Positions 48,912-59,275 of a DNA stretch of 64,000 nt are shown here, in pieces. The notes beneath the pieces are model-generated. The model was given only the letters and a program-made list of their open reading frames with translations. It was not told the origin of the DNA and ran no database searches. The stretch spans positions 20,564,598 to 20,628,597 of the forward strand of contig JAYGXS010000008.1 in the NCBI GenBank assembly GCA_036362985.1, given 5' to 3'. Within the stretch, counting starts at the first letter, position 1. Each line of letters begins with the position of its first letter. This stretch comes from Ligula intestinalis. Lineage: Eukaryota > Platyhelminthes > Cestoda > Diphyllobothriidea > Diphyllobothriidae. The position numbers were made by a program, and so were the translations under genes.

Positions 48912-49486
48912 GTTAATTATACAGAAAGCGGCATCTACGGCGCAAGTAGTGAACTCCAACAACATTCACCAAGGCAGTTATAGTAACAATTGCGTGAATT
49001 CACCTTACTAGGTGGCATGACCTACACTGGTGCCCTCTGCACGACCGAGCTCAGGTAGAAGAATGGAAGAGAGAGTGAGATAGACGCATCGCAAGTCCCC
49101 GTCCTTGCACCATCTGGCTGTGGAGCAGTCGGGCTGTTGCGAAGCCCATTGACGTCTAGTTCATTAAGCCGCATGAACGAGAAATGTTGAATTATACCGC
49201 TTTTGAGGGTTGTTCAGAACGAATACCTACCTATACGATTTCGTCGACTGTTACTCGCACATATGGACGGGGGCCAAAGTGCAGCAGTGACAATTTTTAA
49301 CAAACACTGCCGTACATCAGAAACGTCTCGAGTAGTTACAGGATTCATTCATACCTTGTGCTTCGGGGCACACTGTGGAGCCCTCCCCCACCTTTGGCGG
49401 CTGCATAGCGGCTAGCTTTATAGACAGAATTATTATTAACGACACAGAAAAGGCAGACCAAAATTTTTATTTCTAAAGGAGACAAA
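48912..49486. other. Intergenic stretch without recognised feature
   Basis: No gene or repeat identified. Confidence 0.35.
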
Positions 49487-49499
49487 TGCGCGATCACTG

Positions 49500-49560
49500 G
49501 GACAGCACTTGTATTAGCCTAAGCTTTCGGCTTCATGCAAGAGGCAATCGTCAGAGAAAA
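49500..49560 (-). ncRNA. Hammerhead-like core, Penelope-type
   Basis: Minus strand CTGACGA (49548-49554), a hairpin with a TTGCATG loop like subfamily C, CGAAA (GAAA complement at 49525-49528), then GCTGTCCCAGTGATCGCGC as in subfamily A. It lies just outside the target duplication of the next element and is therefore a separate, older copy. Confidence 0.52.
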
Positions 49561-49619
49561 TGAGAGAACAGCAAGCATTGGCAGGCATTGGAAAAACCGG
49601 AGGATAACTCTGGACGCGA

Positions 49620-50009
49620 ATGGCCGAACATGCACTGGTGGTGAGGTAGAAAGACGCCAACTCCCAAGTTGCAGCTCACACGATGGGACCTGACCATATT
49701 TTCAAGTTTGCCAAGGCCGAAATCCTCAAAAGAGGTGCCAACTGCGTGAGCCACGAGCTGCTCGAGTCATGGTTGTCAGGCCCCCAGTCTATCAACAAGC
49801 GCAACGATTTGGCGTTCCGTCACTGCGTACTAAAACATTGCCTGAGAAAGAGAATTAGTCACGTGGGAGGGGTGAGGCTCAGCAACAACTCTGACGACAG
49901 CGAGCATAATAGTCGCACCATTACCAAGCCCACATCTGACACGGACAAGGTAATCGCGGCAATTAATGATTCTAGTGCGAAGTGTCAAGCCATCAACGCA
50001 CTAAGTTAG
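49620..50009 (+). pseudogene. Penelope endonuclease C-terminal region
   Basis: Encodes RMAEHALVVR, stop, KDANSQVAAHT and FAKAEILKRGANCVSHELLESW followed by GPQSINKRNDL: the helix and tail after GIY-YIG in Penelope proteins, including the R-x-x-EH catalytic-region motif. One in-frame stop, and the rest of the polyprotein is missing. Confidence 0.78.
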
Positions 50010-50145
50010 ACCAAAAGCAATGGCTAAAGGAGATGGATGGATAATTATGGTACGCACGCAAATGACTGCTACGTGCTATAAATACCGTGCAATCTGTACA
50101 TGTTTCACCCCTACCTGCGCATGATACACTATGCTACCATTGCCT

Positions 50146-50215
50146 ATGATTAAGGATTCCCAATGGAATCCGAAACGTCAGATAAATAAAACTGTTGATC
50201 CAGTGGTCGCATCTT
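50146..50215 (+). ncRNA. Hammerhead-derived segment, subfamily B
   Basis: Perfect hairpin GGATTCC-CAAT-GGAATCC (50154-50171) followed by GAAACGTC (50172 onward). The first core box is CTATGATTAA instead of CUGAUGA, the same kind of change as in the 15299 and 55497 copies, so the lesion is inherited by the subfamily. Confidence 0.58.
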
Positions 50216-50634
50216 ATTATTCTGAACTGCTGCCTGGAATTCTCATGTTCACTTCTACTGGCAAGCATTGCCATGTTTTGTAGCCCAGGTACGAGAGAAA
50301 TGGGGCGGGGTTTGGGGTTAGCATTAGTGATTGGTTGAGTTCACGCTCATGTTGTCTCCCGTGTAGTCTGTGCGTGCGTCCTTGGCGTTAAAGCGTGTGG
50401 CCGTGGCACTGCAACGTGCGTCCCTGCCGTGGCAGCGTGCGTGGTTGGACACGAACTGGACCGTGCTTCTTGGTCGTGCGAAGAGAGGGCGGTATATTTA
50501 CATGCCTGTTGATGGAGTTGGAGCCTGAAATCCAGTCATCCAGTAGTTCATATTTGTTTTTTAGCCGTCATCGGCCAACCGTACCAAAACTCAGGTATTG
50601 CGGCACCCCAGGCTACCACGGCTAATATTCGCGA

Positions 50635-50785
50635 TTGTAACCACCAAGTCAACGAGCCCCTGGCAGGCTCGAACCCTGGGTCCGCAGCAGCCAGGTGGGG
50701 GGAATTAACGCTGACAAATTACGACTAATAAGCTTTAAATTATTATTCTTATCTCTCTTGTCGTTCCCGGTAATGTCAGTTTGTC
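50635..50785 (+). mobile_element. SINE copy, decayed
   Basis: Box B-like GGCTCGAACCCTGGG, then CTGACAAATTACGACTAATAAG and the TCTCTTGTCGTTCCCGGTAA tail. The ribozyme boxes are lost. Confidence 0.6.
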
Positions 50786-51205
50786 ATGGAGACCGTCAGT
50801 CATTTCCTTATGGTACTAAGAGTTGTTGTCAGTCACGGGCTGGAGGAAACCATCGAGCGGCGGGTATCGAGAGAAATGAAACCACGACAGGAGGCATCTA
50901 TAATCGATTTGCGGACCGTGTCCATTTTCAAAGAGCAAAAAAAGGCGCAGAAAAAGGTGGAAGCTGATTGCATTTACAAGGTGTCCGGGGACCACTATAA
51001 TGCTTTTATGCTGACCGATCAAGGCATCCACTGTTTAAGAAGTCTGAGATTTGGTTCGTATTGCGCGGTATCTACCAATAACTTTCGGATTGCCTTGCAA
51101 CTTCCCTGCTAACTAGACTTCACTTATACCACCGCCAGGAAACAAACCAAAATATTTAATAAACTAGTTGAACATGAGCATAAACTCTTGTGGCAGCAGC
51201 TTAAT
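50786..51205. other. Unassigned stretch with a 108-codon frame
   Basis: The frame 50786-51112 shows a Lys-rich segment (KEQKKAQKKVE) but no recognised domain or splice structure. Confidence 0.3.
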
Positions 51206-51209
51206 TTGC

Positions 51210-51325
51210 GGGCCCTAGAGCCGCATCACCTGTTTTTTAGAAAAATCGGAGTTGACTAACCTCGCATTAATGCCCATGACTGGCTGACAATAAGGACTAA
51301 TCCGTTCCGGGGACCAGCTGTATTG
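51210..51325 (+). mobile_element. SINE fragment, decayed
   Basis: GACTGGCTGACAATAAGGACTAAT resembles the SINE ribozyme region with a deletion in stem II; an upstream tRNA-like trace (GCCCTAGAGCCGCATCACC) is weak. Confidence 0.45.
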
Positions 51326-52335
51326 TCTCTGCAGCTCGCTTCCCCCCACTCAACGCGTGACGCCACAGACGAGGTCACTCAGAGCATAGGTCCTCGCGCG
51401 TGCCTTTCAGCGTGCCTCGGGCCGGGTGCAAACTGACGCGCGATCCCTCACTGCTGGCCTCTATCCATAATGGCTTGATCTTTGTCTGTCCAATGAGATT
51501 CCCGCGTCAGTTCACTAGCCTCGTTTAATAAATAGGCTTCAATAAGTCACGACAGACCAAAATGCGGTGTCTGCCCCCAGACATCACTTCAGACCTAGCC
51601 TACCTTGCGGCTGGACTTGCGCTCCGAGAGTTAAAACTTCCACTTAACTATTCTTCAATCCTCCTGTACAGAATAAACTCTTCTTTAAACGCTGGCGTTC
51701 AAAATATTTTTCTCTTCTCCTAAAGAACCGGACATGGAAGATCGCAGCCGTAAGGGTTAACATTCTCATCCTTAACCCTCCTCGATATAGCTGTGTCCTG
51801 GATGGCTCCTTAACCTTCAGCCTTACAGATCTCATTTGCAGTTTCCCCAGTCACTATTTCTCCTTTCCGGCAATCGCGAATCACGAATCTTATCGTAATA
51901 CATTGAAAACTATCACAAAAAACTTCTTAAAAATGCTTAAAAACGTATAACTATGGGCACGGGTATCATTGAAACAGATGAAAGCAACGTCTGTCACTAT
52001 TGGTCCAGAATCTTGGTCTGAACGTAGTATGTTGACCAATATGTGAAAGTACTGGAAAGTTAAAGAAGATATAGACGACTCAGATCCTCCACGAATGCCG
52101 TAAATGTGAGTGACTAAACGCAAATTTCTTCAGCGCTTTTGCAACTGATATTTTGTCACTTGCTACGTGTTTTTAATTCTTGTCTTTTGCAAGTACAGTC
52201 GAGATAACTTTTTGGACAAAAGCATAACGTTTAAATTGTGAACAAGCTTGGATCGTCTTGGGGCCACTGTTTTGAAACTTGCTCAAAGTTGGGCGGTTAG
52301 ATTTCGAGTAAAAGCAGAGAATCCAGGTTTGGGCA
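51326..52335. other. Intergenic stretch without recognised feature
   Basis: No gene or repeat identified. Confidence 0.35.
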
Positions 52336-52339
52336 GAGG

Positions 52340-52551
52340 GAGGTACAATCGCTGGGACAAGACGTTTATTTGTTTGACGTTTCGAAGTCAAACTTTGGCA
52401 TAAACAGTACCAGAGACCTGTTTCTGCTACTGCTTACGATAAAGTTTCTGATGAATGATCAGCATCGAACTTCGAAACGACAGACGAACAAACGTCTTGT
52501 CCTAGTGATCGCATGTTCTTTTCAAATTCGTCCTAGAACACGCATCTTTGT
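52340..52551 (+). mobile_element. Penelope-like foldback (subfamily A), ribozyme only
   Basis: Left arm (52345-52395, minus) and right arm (52448-52520, plus) both carry CTTCGAAACG-type core and ACGTCTTGTCC. The right end has a variant of the 3' motif (TCCTAGAACACGCATC, about 52530-52545). Confidence 0.68.
52448..52510 (+). ncRNA. Hammerhead-like core, subfamily A, right arm
   Basis: CTGATGA (52448-52454), a variable hairpin, GAAAC (52474-52478) and a GUC triplet (52494-52496) before TTGTCCTAGTG. Core boxes and triplet are intact. Stem II is weak. Confidence 0.58.
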
Positions 52552-53152
52552 TGCAAATACAAGCGAACATGCGAGTCCCAGGAAGCAATAAAGAAGAAGA
52601 CTCGAATGCTGAGACAATATATTTATTCGCCTGACGTTTTGGCATCCGTCGCTGATTCATTATTAGAGACATGAGTAGGAAAAATTAGCAGAAACGGGTA
52701 ATGCATGCACAGAAGTTTGCAAACATGCAGCGACAATTAACGTTAATTGCCCTCTTGCGCGTGGATAGTTTGTTGGACGGAACGTGGGCTCTGACCTGTT
52801 GAACGTTCATCACGGGCGGTGGACTCGGGTGTGATGATTGCTCAGCCGTCTGGCTCTCCGGTGTTGGCGTAAGATGAGGCAATCGCCTGCCCATTCCTCA
52901 AATGACGACTTGCTTTGGCCAAATTGAGTCTCAGCGCTGAATATGGATTGGGTAAATCGTTGCGTTTGTCTATGGATTAGTGGCTCTTGTGTGCAGTAAT
53001 AACTGGATCCTATAAATAATGCAAACTTCTGTCCATGCATTACCCGTTTCTGTTACTGTTTCCTACTCATAGCTTTGATGATGAATCCGTGACGGATGAC
53101 GAAACGTCATGCGAATAAACGCATTGTCCCAGCGACCGAATCTTCTTAATCT
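52552..53152 (-). mobile_element. Penelope-like element (subfamily A), 5'-inverted, nested against the previous copy
   Basis: In minus orientation: inverted hammerhead segment (53060-53150, plus strand), endonuclease C-terminus remnant (52690-52990), hammerhead segment (52605-52680, boxes lost), TTC repeats, then the 3' motif at 52552-52590. A frame at 52810-53040 is a frameshifted version of the 4949-5398 tail (RLSNHHTRVHRP and similar). Confidence 0.7.
53070..53135 (+). ncRNA. Hammerhead-like core followed by unit T start
   Basis: TTGATGA (53075-53081), hairpin ATCC-GTGAC-GGAT, GAAAC (53101-53105), CGTCATGCG and CATTGTCCCAGCGACCG. C3 is T, so weak or inactive. Confidence 0.55.
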
Positions 53153-53380
53153 CAACGCATTTATGTTTCTATTGGGAATCCAGTTTTATCGTAACAGTTT
53201 ATGTGAATGCTTGAGTCAAGACCCTTTAGTACAGTCGAGGTTTGATAAAGAATAAGGTATCTGGTAGATTTGGAATTGTTATCATCTACATGTAACGCTT
53301 TTATTGGATATAGGGTAGTTGCTTCAGTCCTTTAAAAGGACACATGACTACGGATCTCCCACCCAAGTACCGGGATGGGT
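53153..53380 (+). repeat. Unit T start fragment
   Basis: CTCAACGCATTTATG...GACCCTTTAGTACAGTCGAG and GGTATCTGGTAGATTTGGAA match the start of copies b and d at 40543 and 42994. The hammerhead sits immediately upstream, as at 40468. Confidence 0.7.
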
Positions 53381-53549
53381 AAACACGCGTGTTACCTAAC
53401 CCAAAAATCATCCGTAACGTAAACATAAGCCATAACTCTAAGTTATTTCCTGACCATGATCTAAAAAATAAGCCTACAGTTAAAACCAGCTCTTACAATA
53501 AACCGAATGTTTATCCTAACTCACCCTAAGCATCCAGCTAACCCTACTT
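53381..53549. other. Short unassigned spacer
   Basis: Several AACCC/TAACCCT-like words occur (53395-53545) without a regular telomere-like array. Confidence 0.3.
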
Positions 53550-54425
53550 TCAAAAATTCGTTTTGGCAAACATGTTTTCGGCAAAGCTGCATCAGACCAG
53601 TAACTTCGCAAAACAATTCAAGCTTAAACGTGTAGAAAAATCAATAATTGTCCGACGGGGGCGCCGATTGGCCACTTCGAACTATGTCAGTCTGCGCCAA
53701 TAGGCGAGATCGGCTTGTTGATTTAGGTTATGGGCATTGGTCGGTGGTCAGGTGCATAGAGTGATCACTGTCATTTGTGTGTAGCAAACGACTGTCACTA
53801 GCGGGTGGGGGCGATGTGCGATTGTCACCTGGCGTCAGCATTGGCCACGGAAGGAAAAGAGCTTGTGTTAGCGTTTCAGACAACACAGCACTGGATTCGT
53901 TAGCCATATAGCCATGGCTTCAGCTGTTACAAGCACCCCTTGGCGTATGTCCTCGGAGAAATTTGTTGGTGTCCGGTCGACCACATAAAAGGCTTCATTA
54001 GTATCGACTTGGTGATTCGTATCGAAAGTTGTACGAATACAGAGCTCGAGGTCGATTTAATTTCACCTTTACTTAATCAGGAGGTAAGGTGCTCACGTAC
54101 TTTCTTTTCCAGGCGTCTGTGGCCGAGGCCGACGCCAGGTAACGATCGAAAATCGCCCCCACTCACTAGTGACAGTCGTTCGCCACACACAAATGACAGT
54201 GATCACTCTATGCACCTGACGCCCGACCAATGTCCATAACTTAAAGCAACAAGCCGATCTCGCCTATTGGCGCAGACTGACATAGTTCAAAGTGGCCAAT
54301 CGGCGCCCACGTCGGACAATTATTGATTTTTCTACACGTTTAAGCTTGAATTGTTTTGCAAAGTTACTGTTCTGATGCAGATTTGCCGAAAACATGTTTG
54401 CCAAAACCAACTTTTCGAATTAGAC
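53550..54425. mobile_element. Foldback with arms of about 315 bp from a Penelope-type leader
   Basis: Arms 53550-53870 and 54105-54425 are diverged inverted repeats. They contain the leader words of subfamily C (GGCCAATCGGCGCCCACG, TTATTGATTTTTCTACACG) and an outward CTGATGCA...GCCGAAAAC segment resembling a hammerhead core with a changed first box. The 235-bp loop has no recognised frame. Confidence 0.65.
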
Positions 54426-55494
54426 ATGGGAATATTTGCAGAACTTAGATAACCCTAATTTAATTCATATTTCGCGAAAAGCCACTTGCATTCTTTGTGC
54501 TTTCTATTCTCCGGTCCGGTTTAGAAGGCTATATAAGTCATTGTTTTCTTGTACTTTGCTGGGATGTTTACAGCTTTGACCGTGAGTGTTTCGAGGCTTT
54601 CATTTACAGTTAAATGATATCTGTATTCAAACAGGACATTATCCGACCAAGTCAGTATGTTCTGGTTGCCATGGCGTTGCCGTTTTATTTCTTAAAATAT
54701 GTGCTAACCTTACACATTAAAATTACAGTCAGATAGATATATTTGTACGTTGTTTCCAAACTTTTGATATATTTTGTGCGTGTGTTGTTTTAATGGATTT
54801 GGAGATGTGTGGATAGAACCGGCTTAGGTGGACTAACTTCTGCTGGGATTACATCAAAGGAGCCAAACATTCTTCCTGTTAGCTAAAAACGAGCTCAGGC
54901 GCATGCTTTTGACCCATTTTTATGGAAAAAGTTTACTTACATACAATTTTTGCCAAAAAGCCACCGACATTGGTTCTGAAAGCGGAAGCAGGTCCGTCGG
55001 CGGAAATAAATTATACTTTTTAATAGCAGTGTGCACTTAAGAGCTTAGCATATGGTGGCATGGAGTGCCTGCCACAAAAAATTAGCCCCAATCAGCTTCT
55101 GGGAAGTTTACAGTTTCCGTTAACTGGACGAGATGGTGCTGCGATATTTTGCCCTGTTGGCTGATAACTTAGAAATCGCTGATTCAAAGGTTTTTAAGCA
55201 TTTATGTAGAAGCCATCCACAGGCATTGAGAATATTATCATAAAATGTAGCATTCAACGCGTTCTCGTACTTTGCCTTCTGTTTCAAGTGTGTGAGAATA
55301 TAAGCCAAACAATAAAATGGCAAGTGGCAGGTCAGTTAGATATAATTAATAAAAATCCTTTACGAGGTCTCTCGACCAGAAAAGGAACTAGGAATAAAAG
55401 TGGCTTTCTGCTAGTTTACAAAGAAATAAGGTCTAGAGTACAGATGTGGATTAATGTTTGAGTAAGGCTAAAAGCTAGAATAGGATTAGTTCAG
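54426..55494. other. Intergenic stretch without recognised feature
   Basis: AT-rich; nothing supported. Confidence 0.35.
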
Positions 55495-55496
55495 AA

Positions 55497-55787
55497 AAAG
55501 AAGATGCAATCACTGGAACAAGAGTTTTATTTTCCTACGTTTCGGATTTTGTCAAAAATCCTCAATCGTAGGAAAATCGGAGGCATGCGTAGATAAGGGT
55601 GAGAAACGCAGAGGTTGCACAGCATTTGTAGTTCGTAGCGGTCATCCGTATGCGTACTTTAATAGTCAGTTCCCGGATTCTCGACGGAATCCGGAAAGTC
55701 AAGAAAAAAACAAAACTCTTGTTGCAGTGATCGCATCTTCTTCTGAACTGCTTCCTGGAACTTGCATATTCACCTCTATTGGCAGAA
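55497..55787 (+). mobile_element. Penelope-like foldback (subfamily B), ribozyme only
   Basis: Left arm (55497-55575, minus) has hairpin GGATTTT-TGAC-AAAATCC then GAAACGTAGG; right arm (55670-55745, plus) has GGATTCTCGACGGAATCC then GGAAAGTC. The 3' motif (TGCTTCCTGGAACTTGCAT...CTATTGG) ends at 55787. Arms are clearly diverged, unlike the 15299 copy. Confidence 0.7.
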
Positions 55788-56215
55788 GGGTAAGTGTTGA
55801 CGGTCACACTCTATTACAGATGCCAGCACGCTCATACCCCTCAAATAATTGTGACCATTTGGGGGTTACAATTTTATATTTCTTGTTTCATGTTGACTAC
55901 TGTCCCGCCTGCGTTTATTCATAGGTGACTTTTTCACTATCATATATTTTGTCACAAGTTGCTTTTTGTTAAGCCTTCAGGTGCCGCGTGGTATTTCGTT
56001 GGCATATTTTAGTCCTTAATAATCGTTTTATCTACCAGGTCCTGTTTTAGTTGCATCTTTTTCTTCTCTCTTATGCTTTCCCTTACTGCCCCTACCCATT
56101 TAACGCCTATTACAACCATCTCATTTAACAGAAGTCTGCGGTTAGGGTTTTCGTGGTTTTACATATAACAGATTGCTACCGTGTTAAGTGCATGTAAACT
56201 AACCTGATATCAATT
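55788..56215. other. Intergenic stretch without recognised feature
   Basis: Sequence around 56000-56170 has words loosely like unit T (TTTTATCTACCAGGTCCTG); too diverged to assign. Confidence 0.3.
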
Positions 56216-56800
56216 GCCAATACAAGTCAGCATGCGAGTCCCAGGATATAATTAAGAAGAAAACGAATCGATCGCTGGGACAGTTCTTTTATTTGCCCGA
56301 GATTTCGATCTCCGTTGCGGACTCGTCATCCGATACAGACCCAGAGAGCAATAGGAGATAGGGTAGCCCATGAATTGAGTTTGCAGTATTTATTAGATGC
56401 AGTAATTACTGCAAATATACGACGACGACTAGCCGTAATTGCCTTCTTGAGTGTTGGTGGTCTGTTCAACGGCATGCGGGCTCTGACCTGCTGTCCTTTC
56501 ATCACACGTGGTGACCTCGGGCGTGATCATTGCCGGTTCAAAGGGCCTGATGAAGGCCACATGACCAGAGCCCGCATGCCGTTCACCAGACCACCAGCAA
56601 TCAAGAAGGCAATTACGGCTAATTTTGGTCGTATTTTTGTGGTAATTACTGTATATTATAAATACTGCAAACTTAACTCATGGGCTATCCTATCTCCTAT
56701 TGCTCTCTGAGCATGTCTCGGATGAAGAATCCTCTAGGGACATCGAAACCTCAGGCGAATAAAAGTATTGTCCCAGCGATCGAGTCGTCTTCTTCTGATA
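56216..56800 (-). mobile_element. Penelope-like foldback (subfamily A) with arms of about 235 bp
   Basis: Arms 56250-56487 and 56562-56795 are inverted repeats around a spacer of about 75 nt. Each holds a hammerhead-like segment and the endonuclease-tail region (GGCATGCGGGCTCTG and its complement). The 3' motif is at the left (CCAATACAAGTCAGCATGCG, 56216-56240). The 7-mer CTGATAT on both sides is a possible short target duplication. Confidence 0.75.
56715..56775 (+). ncRNA. Hammerhead-like core, subfamily A, right arm
   Basis: CGGATGA (56719-56725; U4 changed to G), hairpin ATCC-TCTA-GGGA, GAAAC (56745-56749) and a GUA triplet (56765-56767) before TTGTCCCAGC. The left arm (56290-56335) carries the same changed box. 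Confidence 0.5.
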
Positions 56801-57720
56801 TACTTTCTTCAATAAAGCGTAATGCTACTTGCATTGCAAATGGGTCAACCATGTTCAGATTATGTGTGCTGTGTGAATTACATAAAGAGATTTCAGGTTT
56901 CTCCTATTATTTTCGATAGCAGGTCCCCTGGAAGTAAGAAAATCCGATAAGAAGAATCATTTATCTGAAAATTTGCTGAAGTTTATAACCTTTACAACTA
57001 ACGGGAAATTAAATATTGGATAGCAGTAGGTATTTATAGACATCATAAGTTTGACCCGACAAAGAATAGGGAGCCTACAATTTGCCGTGTCACTGACTGA
57101 CTGAAGTGAGCCGAGGTACAATGGGACTGGACAAGATTCTTAACCTGATCAGTAAGCCTCACCCAACAAATGCTAGATCAATATAACACACCAGCCCCTA
57201 TCTACTTTACGCAAGTAGCTAATACGCCCTAGAAACAGGGTTGGATATTCCAAATAAAGAAAGGGCGAATAAAAATGCCGTGTACCAGTTTTTATACAGA
57301 GTAGTGTAGGCAAACCAGGAAATCGTTATACAAGCTTATAAATGAAAATGAGTTAGTAGTGAAGAGACGAGATTACGTAGCCCAGGTTGCCATGCGCAAA
57401 AAGGACAAGGAACGTATTTTTCCATGGAAGAAAACCCGCATCGTTGGCGTCTACCCAACTAGGCTATCAATTAGGCAATGCTGCATTCTTCAGACTACCA
57501 TTCATATATCTACCCGAGGTTATCATGCAGTCTAATTGAGCGCAAACTGTATCAGAAACTAACAAAAAAGGTCTTATTCTGGGCGTAATAGTGGCAACAT
57601 AAGTGCCTATGTGAAGAATATGTTTGCTACATCAAGAAATACATCATCCAAAACTAGCCAGATCTACAGCTAAAGTACAAGGGAGTCAAGAAAGAAGTAA
57701 TGTTGAGTAATTATAACATT
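56801..57720. other. Intergenic stretch without recognised feature
   Basis: A GAAGAAAACCCGCATCGTTGG word (57424) has a diverged relative near 57793. Otherwise nothing named. Confidence 0.3.
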
Positions 57721-57724
57721 TGCA

Positions 57725-58110
57725 CAGTTGAAGGAATCCAACCCCGCATACCTTGTTGCCGTGGGCACACTGGATAAATTGCATAGTTGCATGGGAGAAA
57801 ACCCAAATGATTGGCGCCTGCTGAACAAGGAAGGGGTGTGCATTTATGGAGGGAGTTCACTTAGACAAAGTATGCACTAATAGGCACATAGATTTACATG
57901 TCACGTAAACATTTGTAGATTGAATCCGTCACAACCACGATGGACAGTTGAACTGAGTGCAGTGAGCGCCGACTGGCTTACAGTTTGACTAATTAAATAA
58001 TACTGAATAAACCATTGTATAAGAGGACTGTGTTTTTTACAACACTCATTTGTTTGATGAAGAACCGGGAAGCCAACCCCGAAAGGATACATTACAAAGT
58101 TTCATTTTTA
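57725..58110 (+). mobile_element. Penelope-like fragment (subfamily E), copy 1
   Basis: A short frame (57868-57909) encodes KVCTNRHIDLHVT, homologous to the EACINRHIDLDIS of copy 2. Downstream, TTTGATGAAGAACC...CCCCGAAAGG resembles a hammerhead region but does not fold convincingly. Confidence 0.55.
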
Positions 58111-58189
58111 ATTGAAGAATTTCGCGTGAGCACTATCACTCAGCGGCCATAAGATGCGACTATTTATCCCAGATGGCCATGCACACACT

Positions 58190-58560
58190 GCAAATCGGCC
58201 ACAAATTGGCGTGAGAGCACATGTGGATTTTTGGCCCTTATACAAATGGGAGAGGCCTTGAATTCCTGGAAGTAATGCACTCAGACGAGGCATGCATCAA
58301 CAGGCACATTGATTTGGACATCAGCTTTAACGACCTCAAGACCGAGATCAAAGTGCTAATTATAACCCGACGAAATTCACGGAAGGCCTACTCGTGCAGA
58401 TGTCATAGTCCACAGTTGGCAACTGGTACTCACTTCAAACGATTACTGATTTTTCTGCCCATTGAAAACTTGAATTGTTTGCTTCACATATTCTCAGATC
58501 TGAAGACGATCTCGGGAACCAGCCTCAAAACGAATGCAATGAAGATTTAACTTTCCAATG
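58190..58560 (+). mobile_element. Penelope-like fragment (subfamily E), copy 2, with endonuclease tail
   Basis: The frame from 58221 encodes GLEFLEVMHSDEACINRHID, the SRELLE-W...S-NRHI-L tail of Penelope endonucleases. It is followed by the leader-type words (TTACTGATTTTTCTGCCCAT) shared with the subfamily C leader and by CTGAAGA (58502) near a weak hairpin and CAAAAC. Confidence 0.65.
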
Positions 58561-58809
58561 GAGCCCTTGTCTGCTTAATTTAGTATCTTCAGATGCTCGT
58601 ATTCCAATTTATGTATTCGTATAGCTTTGGTGTATTGATGCTCACTGATCGGTTCCTGGACGCATTTGTCCCTTTCTGCCGCCTAACAGGTCGTAGTTCT
58701 GACAAAGAACATTATCAACGTTACTATCTATGTATGGCTTGCGTAATAGGAGGTTATTAGCATGGAAACTATCATCAGTAAATTATAAGGCAAGAATAGT
58801 TTATGTAGT
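58561..58809. other. Short unassigned spacer
   Basis: Nothing recognised. Confidence 0.3.
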
Positions 58810-59275
58810 ACACATTATATACCCCTAGTCTCAGCATTTCGTCTTACGGGCACACTGGTTGTAGGGGTTTTATGGGTGGAGAACTACGATAGGCAGTGAA
58901 ATATACTTAAATAACTGCTATATGCATTGTATTTTATTGTATTTAGAAATGCAATTGTTTTTTATCCGTCGAGTTTCCTTATCTGTATTATCGTTTAACG
59001 TATTGCGAAAAAAAAAATTATCAAACTGTGGATTTCGTGAAATTCCTGGTGGTCAGGAGGTCGTCTGCATCAACTTACTGTTCTGAAATTAGATGAGTAT
59101 AGTCCGCGACGCGAAGCGCCCCACATAAGGAACAACTTACCCCCAGCGGCCGCGGGAAACAAGTTCAACTACATTTTTCCATTTTCAACTAACTTCTACA
59201 AATTTCCTTCATTGCCTATCCTATGTTGTCTCCCCCACCCCAAATCCCCTATAACCTCCGTTTCCGTAGGAAAAA
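58810..59275. repeat. Dispersed repeat P, copy 2
   Basis: Direct homologue of 17250-17760, including GGGGTTTTATGGGTGG and CCCCAGCGGCCGCGGGA. Same orientation, 41.5 kb apart. Confidence 0.75.

Larger units (their letters stand above)
49581..50260 (+). mobile_element. Penelope-like element (subfamily B), 5'-truncated, with 10-bp target duplication
   Basis: GCAAGCATTG at 49571-49580 and 50261-50270 flank the copy. Order on the plus strand: endonuclease C-terminus, untranslated region, hammerhead-like segment (50146-50215), TTATTATTC, then the 3' motif (CTGCCTGGAATTCTCATGTT...). This is the uninverted reference arrangement against which the foldback copies can be read. Confidence 0.83.

Noticed and set aside
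53395..53545. Internal telomeric repeat (AACCCT-like words)
   Set aside because: Words are scattered and irregular with no tandem period.
58045..58110. Hammerhead in Penelope subfamily E
   Set aside because: TTGATGA and CGAAA are present, but the intervening sequence does not form a stem II next to the core.
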